The position numbers and the translations under genes are program-made. Positions 10,901 through 16,852 of a stretch of 64,000 nt of DNA are shown piece after piece; the first letter of the stretch is position 1, and each line of letters begins with the position of its first letter. Under the pieces are notes generated by a model, which saw only the letters and a program-made list of their open reading frames with translations, did not search any database and was not told the DNA's origin. The stretch comes from Bacteroidia bacterium (GTDB taxonomy: Bacteria; Bacteroidota; Bacteroidia; J057), in contig JAUIGE010000006.1 in the NCBI GenBank assembly GCA_030430205.1, positions 62,001-126,000 of the forward strand. Direction: 5' to 3'.

Positions 10901-11415
10901 GAGCTTTTATTGACGACACTTGTCGGGGGTATGGCTATGTGGAGTATGTGGAGTTTTTGGAAGAATATCGGGTGATTTTCAGCCTGAATGGCAATGCTTC
11001 GGATATGGGTCGCAAGCTGACTTTCAAAGTCTATGATACGCAATCCGGGCAGGAGTTTATTTCTGATAAACAGGAAGAGCTCTACGTTTCAGATCACATA
11101 TTGGGCGGGATGATGGAGCCTTTTGTGCTCTTCGAGCGCCTGGAACTGCCGGAGGTAGGCTACCTCCTGGAGCAGAATTATCCGAATCCTTATGATGCGA
11201 AGACGAATATTCGCTTTATCCTGCCAGAGGCAGGTCCGGTGAAGTTGACCGTCTACGATCAGATGGGCAAAACCGTCAAGGTTTTGGTAGATGAAGAGCT
11301 GAGCGCCGGAGAGCATACGGCTGTCTTTGAGGCCGCAAACCTCCCGGCTGGTGTCTACCACTATACGATTGAGGCCGGTGAATTTCGGGCGAGTCGGAAG
11401 ATGGTGAGGATGTAG
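4951..11415 (+). CDS. Giant T9SS-exported surface protein 1
   Basis: A 2154-residue protein predicted to be exported by T9SS and attached to the cell surface; its function is unknown. ATG 4951 is chosen because it puts a signal peptide (core SLALLILISTAFA, then WGQ) near the N terminus; the frame is open further up. Order: variable head with SDWYVHFYW, Fn3-like domains, carboxypeptidase-regulatory-like repeats (GVAGVRVCV, GDYEIRNIYYYDSA), a core with HDPPGDGSYAW near residue 844, a charged helical stretch at about 1014-1055, beta domains, two GWNW repeats (about 1771 and 1870), a domain with DDTCRGYGYVEYVEFLEEY, and a type A sorting domain from YPNPYD (about 2076). It is paralogous to 19245-25535 and 29789-36304. 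It is probably controlled by the upstream HTCS. An adhesin or matrix role is a guess. Confidence 0.9.
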   Translation: MNKHLQKHLTIRISSWLAFKGQRIFSLALLILISTAFAWGQSPIRTPLDGDNDKAIKSDASYFDSYVSDWYVHFYWEFDDPSGESDFERWEYADGARDGSAIYLVDVNGSYVGNNKVSTLARWPLGPNQNFTLDKMRGALDNQTDAHFGNNKDYYLLTLPPKPPTNLQVKTTGFASITIEWDKNTDIPDQHVEYEVLLNGVAVAPKLPASAREHTFTGLASATLYTLGIRTTSKAGAITYDGYTINFQAASGNTVNVGATTQQLAMNVSKGTFPDKVRLEWPSIAGSDAVNLRVERKPKHIVAASAFAEQTILSNQATAWNDTDAIPGLEYDYRVSALNASGTTVSSVIGQGYMKPNGILKGTIRSKAGTGVAGVRVCVVPKDPINPGSPVPVPNGGYCATTQAGGDYEIRNIYYYDSATFIVQPTYLNHTFDPVSKKVILDINAKRQTGIDFLDESAITVGGQVKFPPASQYFNGSASKIWGMAGVNILIDGLDQGVVTDAEGKWSYALTDPATVTIEPQHPSHTFLPASRTEMIGSTDKLDVDFVDQTVDDLHVNVLDACGDSLALAGQVISFILEAKLGADYYHASIPTQLDGTARLTLPATNYKLSIDPTSQPKFNNLKYPTAFAQLDTIDLIVNMAVRDTLTTTTTTRRIVKITPERTVVINGLTVTLPKDTTWATEKKVEKIAIQPLADFTYFGPLEFELDWQKAGAEVFTCNYTPNIPEVIVLQDGGRYGLKLRVIEKASGCPVERGTVQVYDELGDIKKPITQQVKNGEVLYVLKAGKPNPAIGGGHPNMKSIYFYVEAGVRPAEGIGYWALIEGAFDASQTFVSRSPEIPDLIVHDPPGDGSYAWVSEGSEISTFTQTEYEESNSNGGYSDVLLGGKVTTEIGLGFAQEFEVGAGIEVKTDLEEGREEFNSKGIVSTYTFTNTFSTSTFPLFTGHNGDVYIGTSFNQHFVDADVVLFDEINCQTIVKPTISMAPGKVATTFIYSEKHIKDVLLMQLGFLQENIEKEAEKLKAEGKKAEAEVKFKEAGDFKNDIKTWNEILDYNAKNRNEATFIENISFSAGAILERTEINTDQVSASYEYTTFLDTSTSTGAVIVQEGGIWNENSGGTAGHFRRTSTEIESKDTTKSFEIGFALEDNEPGDFFSIDLKKDKKYGTYVFDLKGGNSACPTEPGTKNRDKAKIDIASPFQSNVPVGEEAKFTVSLTNLSQSRESREYHVRVIGVSNPDGLTVSLGGWPINNQPASFFLDYGQTSEITMSVARGPNAANYKDVQLIMYPPCEYELWQDGGSIPSSDTASFQLTFQTECTFANITQPADGWLINGNSSPNLLLGLSGYDIRNPYMEKVVIEFKPDGQGWQFGTEIYRSKTGNASQDSIWDTEAFLNWNLSNLADGSYQIRAVTHCKGGRGKTISDAQRLLIDRASVEPFGRPSPADGFLRFGQEISITFDQDIKCNFAQYDPQGSPQPKVELKNTKTGALIPINRQCSEGQDKIILEPIEDIFQKPELEGVVLEATVLGIQNPSGNVQKYPAIWKFKANVSPVFWDPDTLRFSFVQGHPKPVSATLKNTAGLTKSFKITQVPNIVTPGVLSGSVLSNGEYIVEFMPNPALKAGTYTESVTASIDGFEERLVIAITVDAHQPNWVVRPEDFEYSMTVVAAMSLDNTNNNLSTDERDLVAVLYNGEVRGLAKLTYVPEVNKHLAFINVYSNIPANEQMDFLLWRASTGVEHIALETLYFGQNIIKGTLTTPEILHPNGVFQVIPLQKGWNWVSLNVTNTNNTVHNLLKSLSSPKVGNDVLVKRKDGQTALFTQIATPIIYANQWSGPLQELDNKNGYMIRLSHAPDTLRIPGRPITTFQPIDLLSGWNWIGYQPQEAKPIKEAMASVNIRNKDLMRSRDAFSEYRNADKKWIGPLQFMEPGQGYRLSLKVGKTYNDLLYSRLGLDDFKVDHTKYESNMTLIGSVGVGEPRGEIREERLLVGAFIDDTCRGYGYVEYVEFLEEYRVIFSLNGNASDMGRKLTFKVYDTQSGQEFISDKQEELYVSDHILGGMMEPFVLFERLELPEVGYLLEQNYPNPYDAKTNIRFILPEAGPVKLTVYDQMGKTVKVLVDEELSAGEHTAVFEAANLPAGVYHYTIEAGEFRASRKMVRM
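10858..10902 (+). repeat. Purine-rich repeat element in frame within giant gene 1
   Basis: This stretch, containing AGAGAGGAGAGACTGCT, resembles purine-rich intergenic repeat DNA found elsewhere in the window. It encodes a short charged loop ending REERLLVGAF. Related DNA sits at the same place in the two paralogs, with different lengths. Confidence 0.5.
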
Positions 11416-11444
11416 GAGAGGCAGGAAGCGGGAAGCCTTGATTT

Positions 11445-11520
11445 TTGACAGGTTTTTCAGGATGGACAGGATCAGTTTGTTTTTTTCCTGTAAATCCTGA
11501 AAATCCTGTCATCCTGTCAA
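11445..11520. repeat. CAGGAT-family inverted repeat downstream of giant gene 1
   Basis: The left arm (11445-11475) and right arm (11487-11520) are built from repeated TTGACAGG, CAGGAT and ACAGG words and their complements. They can fold into a long imperfect hairpin with a T-run in the loop. It lies 30 bases after the stop codon and may end transcription. The word family is a simple repeat, unrelated to the heptamers elsewhere in the window. Confidence 0.5.
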
Positions 11521-11619
11521 TTCTTCCAGATCCATGATTTCAGTCCTTCAACCTGGTTTTATATGGAAAAACGGTCAACTTATTTCAGGGATGCGCCTAA
11601 CACATTCAACAAAGGTTCG

Positions 11620-11627
11620 TATGTTTG
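11620..11627 (+). promoter_or_regulatory. Candidate -7 element upstream of the barrel gene
   Basis: TATGTTTG is an exact TAnnTTTG match 51 bases before ATG 11679. I see no good TTTG at the -33 position, so the promoter is either weak or activator-dependent. Confidence 0.35.
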
Positions 11628-11678
11628 TTATGGAAAATTTTCTCCTAATATTACCTTAAACCATTAAAACCAGTATTT

Positions 11679-12329
11679 ATGAAAAGAATCATTACAGTTT
11701 TGGCTACTTGTGTATTGACCCTTGCTAGCCTCAACTCTCAAGCCCAGGCTTATGAGCAAGGAAACTTTATTGTCGATGTATATTACGGTTACACCGGCCC
11801 AGGCCTCATTTTGCGATCCATAGACCTCCTCAATGAAGAGGTAAATTCCGCTGGAAATTCATTCAATGCCAAAACTTCTGTGACCGGACCTGCTGGTTTA
11901 AGGCTACAGTATATGATATCCGATAATTTCGGAGTGGGTGTCGATGCCAGCTTCGAGCAGAAAAACGCATCATGGACAGGTGCTGTCTTTCAGGATTATG
12001 ATGTAAACGGTAACCCCATCTATGGAGAGGTAGAGGGCACCTACAATGTTACAAAAATCAAAGCCATGGTTCGTACAAGCTGGGAGTTTGTCAATACCGA
12101 CAAATTCACTGTCAACTGGGCCAACTCCATTGGCTACAAAGCTGGAGGCAGAACCTTTGACGATGCCAGCGAAGAAACAGAAATTGATTTTTCAGGAAAC
12201 CTTTTCCCAATCGCTTTTAGATCAGCAGTAGGAATGAGGTTTTTCTTCACTGAAAACCTGGGTGCACACGTTGAGTTTGGAGCTTTTGGTGGAGGCATGA
12301 TCCTCGGAGGTCTTTCCCTTAAGCTTTAA
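11679..12329 (+). CDS. Outer-membrane beta-barrel protein (porin-like)
   Basis: A 216-residue protein with a signal peptide (core TVLATCVLTLASL, cut near AQA). Alternating hydrophobic and aromatic strands follow (GNFIVDVYYGY, LRLQYMISDNFGVGVDASFEQ, FTVNWANSIGYKAGG), ending in a short strand GGMILGGLSLKL. The size and pattern match the small eight-stranded barrels common in Bacteroidota (OmpW/OmpA-barrel-like). Its role is not known. It is a single-gene unit with its own candidate -7 element and a strong terminator. Confidence 0.75.
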   Translation: MKRIITVLATCVLTLASLNSQAQAYEQGNFIVDVYYGYTGPGLILRSIDLLNEEVNSAGNSFNAKTSVTGPAGLRLQYMISDNFGVGVDASFEQKNASWTGAVFQDYDVNGNPIYGEVEGTYNVTKIKAMVRTSWEFVNTDKFTVNWANSIGYKAGGRTFDDASEETEIDFSGNLFPIAFRSAVGMRFFFTENLGAHVEFGAFGGGMILGGLSLKL

Positions 12330-12350
12330 TCGACAATCAGAATAATAGAA

Positions 12351-12385
12351 GAGGCTGTGAGAATTTCTCGCAGCCTCTTTTTTTT
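12351..12385 (+). terminator. Rho-independent terminator after the barrel gene
   Basis: The stem GAGGCTG / CAGCCTC is extended by three further pairs and one wobble around an AATTT loop (12351-12377), and eight T follow (12378-12385). Confidence 0.85.
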
Positions 12386-12444
12386 ATCAAAAACTTTTCA
12401 AAACAAATAGGCCTCAACAAAAATGTTGACGCCTTTATGCTGAT

Positions 12445-12491
12445 AAAAATCAGGCAGGATGTTCTCTGCTTTTCAGCCTAACATCTGCCTG
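12445..12491 (-). terminator. Terminator of rpsU on the minus strand
   Basis: The arms CAGGCAGGATGTT (12451-12463) and AACATCTGCCTG (12480-12491) pair with one bulged base. Read on the minus strand, the hairpin is followed by ATTTTTAT. It lies 7 bases past the rpsU stop codon. Confidence 0.65.
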
Positions 12492-12498
12492 GATATGC

Positions 12499-12684
12499 TT
12501 ACTCCTGCAACAAAGTCTCTTTGTATACAGCGAGTTTTATTTCATTTCTTCTTTTGGTAGAAGGCTTCATGAAATAACGTCTTTCGCGAATTTCGTCACG
12601 AAGTTTCGTATTTCTGTGTTTCTTCTTGTAGCGACGGAGGGCTCTGTCAATGCTTTCTCCCTCTTTTACTTTGATTACCAACAT
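12499..12684 (-). CDS. rpsU: Small ribosomal subunit protein bS21
   Basis: A 61-residue basic protein that starts MLVIKVKEGESIDRALRRYK and ends with an Arg/Lys-rich helix (RRYFMKPSTKRRNEI), as in Bacteroidota S21. In other bacteria S21 binds the 30S subunit near the 3' end of 16S rRNA and helps start translation. It is transcribed alone with its own terminator. Length and sequence are normal for the family. Confidence 0.93.
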   Translation of the reverse strand: MLVIKVKEGESIDRALRRYKKKHRNTKLRDEIRERRYFMKPSTKRRNEIKLAVYKETLLQE

Positions 12685-12826
12685 AGGATTACCGTAATAT
12701 TAAATGATGTTAAATCTGATAAATTGACCTGGAATAGCTTAATGAAGTCCCTACAAAGAAGCGCAGAATGCTATTATTCGCTCAACGGACCGCAAAGTAT
12801 GGAAGAATAACGGTGGTATCCAAAAA

Positions 12827-13810
12827 TTAGGAGAGATTATCCCCACTTTCCCCACACCCACCCCACCGCTTCCGATACACACTCGGCAGCAAGCCCGTAT
12901 GCCGCAAAAACAGCTCCCGAAAAGTATTCATATCCGCATATCCCACGGCTGTCATGGCCTCTCCTACCCGGTGGTTGGTGCTTTCGAGCAGGCGCTTGGC
13001 TTCTTCTATGCGGAGGCGCTGCTGGTAGGTGTGGGGCGGGTCGCCGGTGGCTTGCTTGAAGCGGCGGATGAGGTTGCGGCGGCTCATGCCGAAGTGGTCG
13101 GCCAGTTTGGCGACGGAGATATTTTCGCGAAAATGTTTTTCCAGGTAGCTCTGGATTTGCAGCACGGTCTCGTCTGCGTGCAGCTTTTGGTTGTTGAAGA
13201 TCATGAAGGGTGCCTGGGAAGTGCGGTGGTAGTCTATTTCGAAGATTTTCGAAAGATGCACGGCCGTGGCCTTGTTGACAAACTTCTCGATCAGGTAGAT
13301 GATCAGGTTGAAGGAGGAGAGGGTGCCGCCGGAGGTGTACATGCCGTCCATGTCGGTGATCACGGCCTCCGGCCGCCACTGCACGCGCGGATAGAGCGCC
13401 TGTAGCTCGGGCATCGCCGCCCAGTGGGAGGAAGCCTCTTTCCCGTCGAGATGGCCGGTATCGGCCAGCAGGTAAGCACCCGTGCATACGCTGCCCAGTT
13501 CGCTGCCCTTCTCCTGGCGGAGGTACCGCATCCACCCGACGATGGCCTGGTTGTCGGCCGTCGCCTGCCGGTGATTGCCCTCCAGCGGAGGGACGATCAC
13601 CAGATCGACTTCGTCGATTTCATCCAACTGCGCATCTATCTGCGTGCTGAAGCGCCCGATCCGGCGCGTTTTAACCTTCTGGGCCGTGGCCGTTTTGACC
13701 TCAAAATGCTCTCCCGGAAAGCTGTTGGCAGCTTCCAGGACCGTGGCGATGCCGGAGATGCCGATCATGCTGTTTTGTCCCTCCGGTATGGGAATGACGA
13801 TTTTTTTCAT
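12827..13810 (-). CDS. GlxA-type transcriptional regulator (DJ-1/PfpI domain plus AraC HTH)
   Basis: A 327-residue regulator. ATG 13810 (MKKIVIPIPEG) is preferred over the upstream in-frame ATG because it begins exactly with the first strand of the DJ-1/PfpI fold. The N-terminal half has that fold, with Cys109 in GSVCTGAYLLADTG, the usual nucleophile-elbow position, although in regulators the domain serves as a sensor. The C-terminal 110 residues hold two HTH motifs (VAKLADHFGMSRRNLIRRFK and a second around VGYADMNTFRELF). It is divergent from the beta-lactamase-like gene with 72 bases between them, so that gene is a plausible target. The ligand is unknown. Confidence 0.88.
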   Translation of the reverse strand: MKKIVIPIPEGQNSMIGISGIATVLEAANSFPGEHFEVKTATAQKVKTRRIGRFSTQIDAQLDEIDEVDLVIVPPLEGNHRQATADNQAIVGWMRYLRQEKGSELGSVCTGAYLLADTGHLDGKEASSHWAAMPELQALYPRVQWRPEAVITDMDGMYTSGGTLSSFNLIIYLIEKFVNKATAVHLSKIFEIDYHRTSQAPFMIFNNQKLHADETVLQIQSYLEKHFRENISVAKLADHFGMSRRNLIRRFKQATGDPPHTYQQRLRIEEAKRLLESTNHRVGEAMTAVGYADMNTFRELFLRHTGLLPSVYRKRWGGCGESGDNLS

Positions 13811-13882
13811 TTGGCACAAATACCTATAAGTATTGTCCAATATGCTTATTTTCTCCCGGAAAGCTTTGGCCTAATATGGGGG

Positions 13883-15097
13883 ATGAAAAAATTCACAATA
13901 ATCCCCATCCTGCTCGGGCTGGCCTTTTGCCTGCCTGTGACCGCCCTTTTGGCCCAGCAATCGCTGGATAGCCAGAAACTGGATCAGTTTTTTGAGGCAT
14001 ACATAGCCGAAGGCAAGCTGGCGGGCATCTCTGCCCGATTCTGGCACGAAAACGAACTTTTGTATAGCAAAAATATAGGCTACCAGAACCTGGAGGAGCA
14101 GTCTCCGATCGATGATCAGACGATCTTTCGCCTGGCTTCGCTGACCAAGCCTGTGGTGAGCGTAGGCGCGCTCATGCTGGTCGAAAAGGGAAAGCTTTCC
14201 CTGGATGAGCCTGTTTCGGCTTTTTTGCCTGCCTTTGCAGATGCGCATGTGCTGGGCAGTGAAAAGGCGCTGAAAGAGCCTATGCTGATCCGGCATTTGC
14301 TGTCGCACAGCAGCGGCATTTCTTCTGAATTGGGCGGCGATTCTGTCTTGCCCTATTTTCGCAATACACGATCAGGGAGCCATAGTACGCTGGGGGAATG
14401 GGTTGATGAACTAGCCGGCATTCCCCTGGCTGTGGCCCCGGGAGAGCGCTTTATTTATAGCTATAGCACGGATGTACTGGGGCGGGTAATCGAGATCGTC
14501 TCGGGCGAGTCTTTGGATGTTTATCTGAAAAAAGTGCTTTTTGATCCGCTCGGTATGTCCCATACCGGCTACCGGATCGCCCCTGAAGATATGATGCATT
14601 TTGCATCTTTTTACCGCTACGATGATCAAAAGAAGCTTCAGCTTCTGCAGCCCAATAGCGAAAGCAGCTATGTGACCGGCAAGCAGCCCCGCGGCAATTC
14701 CGGCCTCAGCTCTACCATAGATGACTACAGCAAATTTGTCCTGATGCTCCTCCAGGAGGGCAGTTATGGTGGCAGGCGCATCCTCCAGCCTCAAACCGTC
14801 GCCATGATGGCGAGCAACCAGATCCCGCAGGAAAAGCTGCCGATAGCGGCAGCAGGCATGGCTTTCAAAGGCCTCGGCTTTGGGATGGGCGTAGCCGTCA
14901 GCTACGAACCCAATCCGCTCGGGCAGGAAGTCGGTTCCTTTGGCTGGCTGGGTGCATCGCACACCCTCTTTTGGGTAGATCCCAAAAATAAAATCGCGGG
15001 CCTGATGTTCACGCAGTTTGCAGGCAAGCCCGGGCAGTGCCCGATTTTGTTTCAGGTGAATCCGCTTTTTTATGAAGCCTGGCGAAAAGGAAATTGA
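13883..15097 (+). CDS. Serine hydrolase of the class C beta-lactamase / penicillin-binding family
   Basis: A 404-residue exported protein. The frame is open further upstream, but ATG 13883 starts a signal peptide (PILLGLAFCLPVTALLAQ). The catalytic S-x-x-K is SLTK, with Ser86 and Lys89, and the second motif is around YSYST (192-196). The region with LRHLLSHSSGI and NSGLSSTIDDYSKF is typical of the AmpC/EstB superfamily. Members include beta-lactamases, D-amino-acid peptidases and esterases, and the sequence alone does not say which this is. It is divergent from the GlxA-type regulator. No gene follows on the same strand. Confidence 0.88.
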   Translation: MKKFTIIPILLGLAFCLPVTALLAQQSLDSQKLDQFFEAYIAEGKLAGISARFWHENELLYSKNIGYQNLEEQSPIDDQTIFRLASLTKPVVSVGALMLVEKGKLSLDEPVSAFLPAFADAHVLGSEKALKEPMLIRHLLSHSSGISSELGGDSVLPYFRNTRSGSHSTLGEWVDELAGIPLAVAPGERFIYSYSTDVLGRVIEIVSGESLDVYLKKVLFDPLGMSHTGYRIAPEDMMHFASFYRYDDQKKLQLLQPNSESSYVTGKQPRGNSGLSSTIDDYSKFVLMLLQEGSYGGRRILQPQTVAMMASNQIPQEKLPIAAAGMAFKGLGFGMGVAVSYEPNPLGQEVGSFGWLGASHTLFWVDPKNKIAGLMFTQFAGKPGQCPILFQVNPLFYEAWRKGN

Positions 15098-15099
15098 AT

Positions 15100-15133
15100 A
15101 AAAAAACCTGGATGCTGAGGAAGCAATCCAGGT
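15100..15133 (-). terminator. Terminator of the carbonic anhydrase gene
   Basis: ACCTGGAT (15106-15113) pairs with ATCCAGGT (15126-15133). On the minus strand the hairpin is followed by a run of seven T (15100-15106). It lies about 30 bases beyond the stop codon. Confidence 0.8.
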
Positions 15134-15163
15134 ATATCTTAAATCTGCGGGAAGAAAAACATA

Positions 15164-15790
15164 TCAGGTCAAACGATATATCTCCCTGATACCCGACAAG
15201 ATCTTCCTAAAGTCAATCTTCAGGTCAATCAGCTTGCCGCTGTGGATGTCAAATACCCAGCCGTGGACCGTGATGCCTCTTTCCACAAAGGCTTTTTGCA
15301 CATCGGCGGTTTTCAGGATATTGACGCATTGCTCCTGTACATTGAGCTCGACCAGTCGTCTGTATTTTTCCTCTTCGTCCTTGATGGCATCCAGCTCAGC
15401 CTGGTGGATGCGGTATACATCGCGGATGTTTCTCAACCAGGGGTTGAGTATACCCAGGTCAGCAGACTGCATGGCGGCTTTTACCCCACCGCAATAGTAA
15501 TGCCCACAGACAACTACATGGTCCACCTTGAGGTGGGTGACAGCATAGTTGATGACCGTCATCGCACTCAGATCGGTATTGGGCACCATATTGGCGATAT
15601 TTCTGTGAACGAACACATCTCCCGGCTCTACCCCCATCAGTTCTTCTGCCGTAACGCGGCTATCGGAACAACCAATGTAGAGGATATCAGGGTTTTGCCC
15701 CTCGGAGAGCTTTTTAAAATAGGCAGAGTCCAGACTTAACTTCTGAGAAATCCATGTTTTGTTGTTTTCAAAAATTTTTTGAATGTCCAT
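15164..15790 (-). CDS. can: Beta-class carbonic anhydrase
   Basis: This enzyme interconverts CO2 and bicarbonate in the cytoplasm. The 208-residue protein carries all the beta-class zinc and catalytic residues: Cys41-Ser-Asp43-Ser-Arg45, His97 and Cys100 (in CGHYYCGG). The phrase VFVHRNIANMVP is typical of the family. There is no signal peptide. It is a single gene with a strong terminator; the 295 bases upstream hold no other gene and no promoter that I can identify with confidence. Confidence 0.95.
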   Translation of the reverse strand: MDIQKIFENNKTWISQKLSLDSAYFKKLSEGQNPDILYIGCSDSRVTAEELMGVEPGDVFVHRNIANMVPNTDLSAMTVINYAVTHLKVDHVVVCGHYYCGGVKAAMQSADLGILNPWLRNIRDVYRIHQAELDAIKDEEEKYRRLVELNVQEQCVNILKTADVQKAFVERGITVHGWVFDIHSGKLIDLKIDFRKILSGIREIYRLT

Positions 15791-16085
15791 TCAGTTTCAA
15801 AATTAAGAGTGTGAAAATTATGCTACTTTTTAAAAGCTTATCGTAGCTCAATTTAAAAGTTTTTCCTGAATATTTGGACCTTTAGCTGGCGATTCCCGGA
15901 CTTTCCTACAAAAAATCAAAAGGCATTCAGGAAGGCATGATCTGTTTTTACATCTGCGCCCTCTGGCTGATCCATTACGGTCCCAATCCTGCACAATACC
16001 CTTTTTAGATTGGCCTGACATCCTCCAATTTTGTTATTTGCCAGTATCAAACAGAAGCTTTTCCTTTTTTCAACACCTTTACTTT

Positions 16086-16826
16086 ATGGCAAAACTGAAT
16101 ATAATGATCGTGGAGGATGAGCTCATCATTGCTGAGCACCTTTCGCTGATCCTGGAGGATTTGGGCTATGAGGTAGCGGGCATTGCTGCCGATTATCAGG
16201 AAGCTGTTGCGATTGTAAAGTCCCAAAGGCCGGATTTTGCGCTACTTGACGTCGTCATTGATGGTCGTAAATCAGGGATTGATATTGCCCATTTTATCAG
16301 AAAACAATCCCCTCAAATCCCCTTTGTCTACCTTAGCTCTCATGCGGATAAGAAGACCGTGGAGGCAGCTAAAAAGACCCAACCGAATGGCTATCTGGTG
16401 AAGCCTTTTGAGGCGGATGATGTCTATACGGCCATTGAGATGGCTTTACTCAATTTTGGAGGTGCTGCTGGGAAGGCAGAGTCAAATGGCGAATTACTTG
16501 ATGAAGAAGGCTTTTTTATCAAGGAAGATCACGTTTTCATCAAAATACATTTTTCGGATATCGATTGGATTGAATCTGCAAAAAACTATCTATTGATTCA
16601 CACTCCTCAAACCACACATAGGATTCGTGCCACCTTTGGCGAAATCGAATCCCGCTTGCCGCGTGACCTTTTCTTCAGGGTACACAAATCCTATCTTGTC
16701 CATTCACAAAAAATCACTTCCACAAACGGCAACTTCGTGGTTATCAAAAATAAGCTGATCCCTGTAGGACGTAGCAAACGAAAGGCTTTACAGGCTTTGA
16801 TCAGAAAAGGCAAATTTGAAGGCTAA
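16086..16826 (+). CDS. LytTR-family response regulator
   Basis: A 246-residue regulator. ATG 16086 (MAKLNIMIVEDE) is chosen over an upstream in-frame ATG because it begins the receiver fold directly. The receiver carries Asp55 in FALLDVVIDG and the conserved Lys in GYLVKPF. The C-terminal LytTR DNA-binding domain runs from about residue 150 (FIKIHFSDIDWIESAKNYL to RVHKSYLVHSQKI). It is probably phosphorylated by the kinase 26 bases downstream. The pair precedes giant gene 2, a plausible target. Confidence 0.93.
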   Translation: MAKLNIMIVEDELIIAEHLSLILEDLGYEVAGIAADYQEAVAIVKSQRPDFALLDVVIDGRKSGIDIAHFIRKQSPQIPFVYLSSHADKKTVEAAKKTQPNGYLVKPFEADDVYTAIEMALLNFGGAAGKAESNGELLDEEGFFIKEDHVFIKIHFSDIDWIESAKNYLLIHTPQTTHRIRATFGEIESRLPRDLFFRVHKSYLVHSQKITSTNGNFVVIKNKLIPVGRSKRKALQALIRKGKFEG

Positions 16827-16852
16827 GCCTTCTCCCTTTCAACAAGCATCTC

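Noticed and set aside
10003-11043. Long minus-strand open frame of 346 codons opposite giant gene 1
   Set aside because: It is the antisense shadow of a conserved coding region, and similar frames lie opposite the same region of giants 2 and 3. No family match, signal peptide or promoter supports it.
13424-13882. Upstream extension of the beta-lactamase-like gene
   Set aside because: It overlaps the GlxA-type gene on the other strand and would bury the signal peptide. ATG 13883 is the better start.
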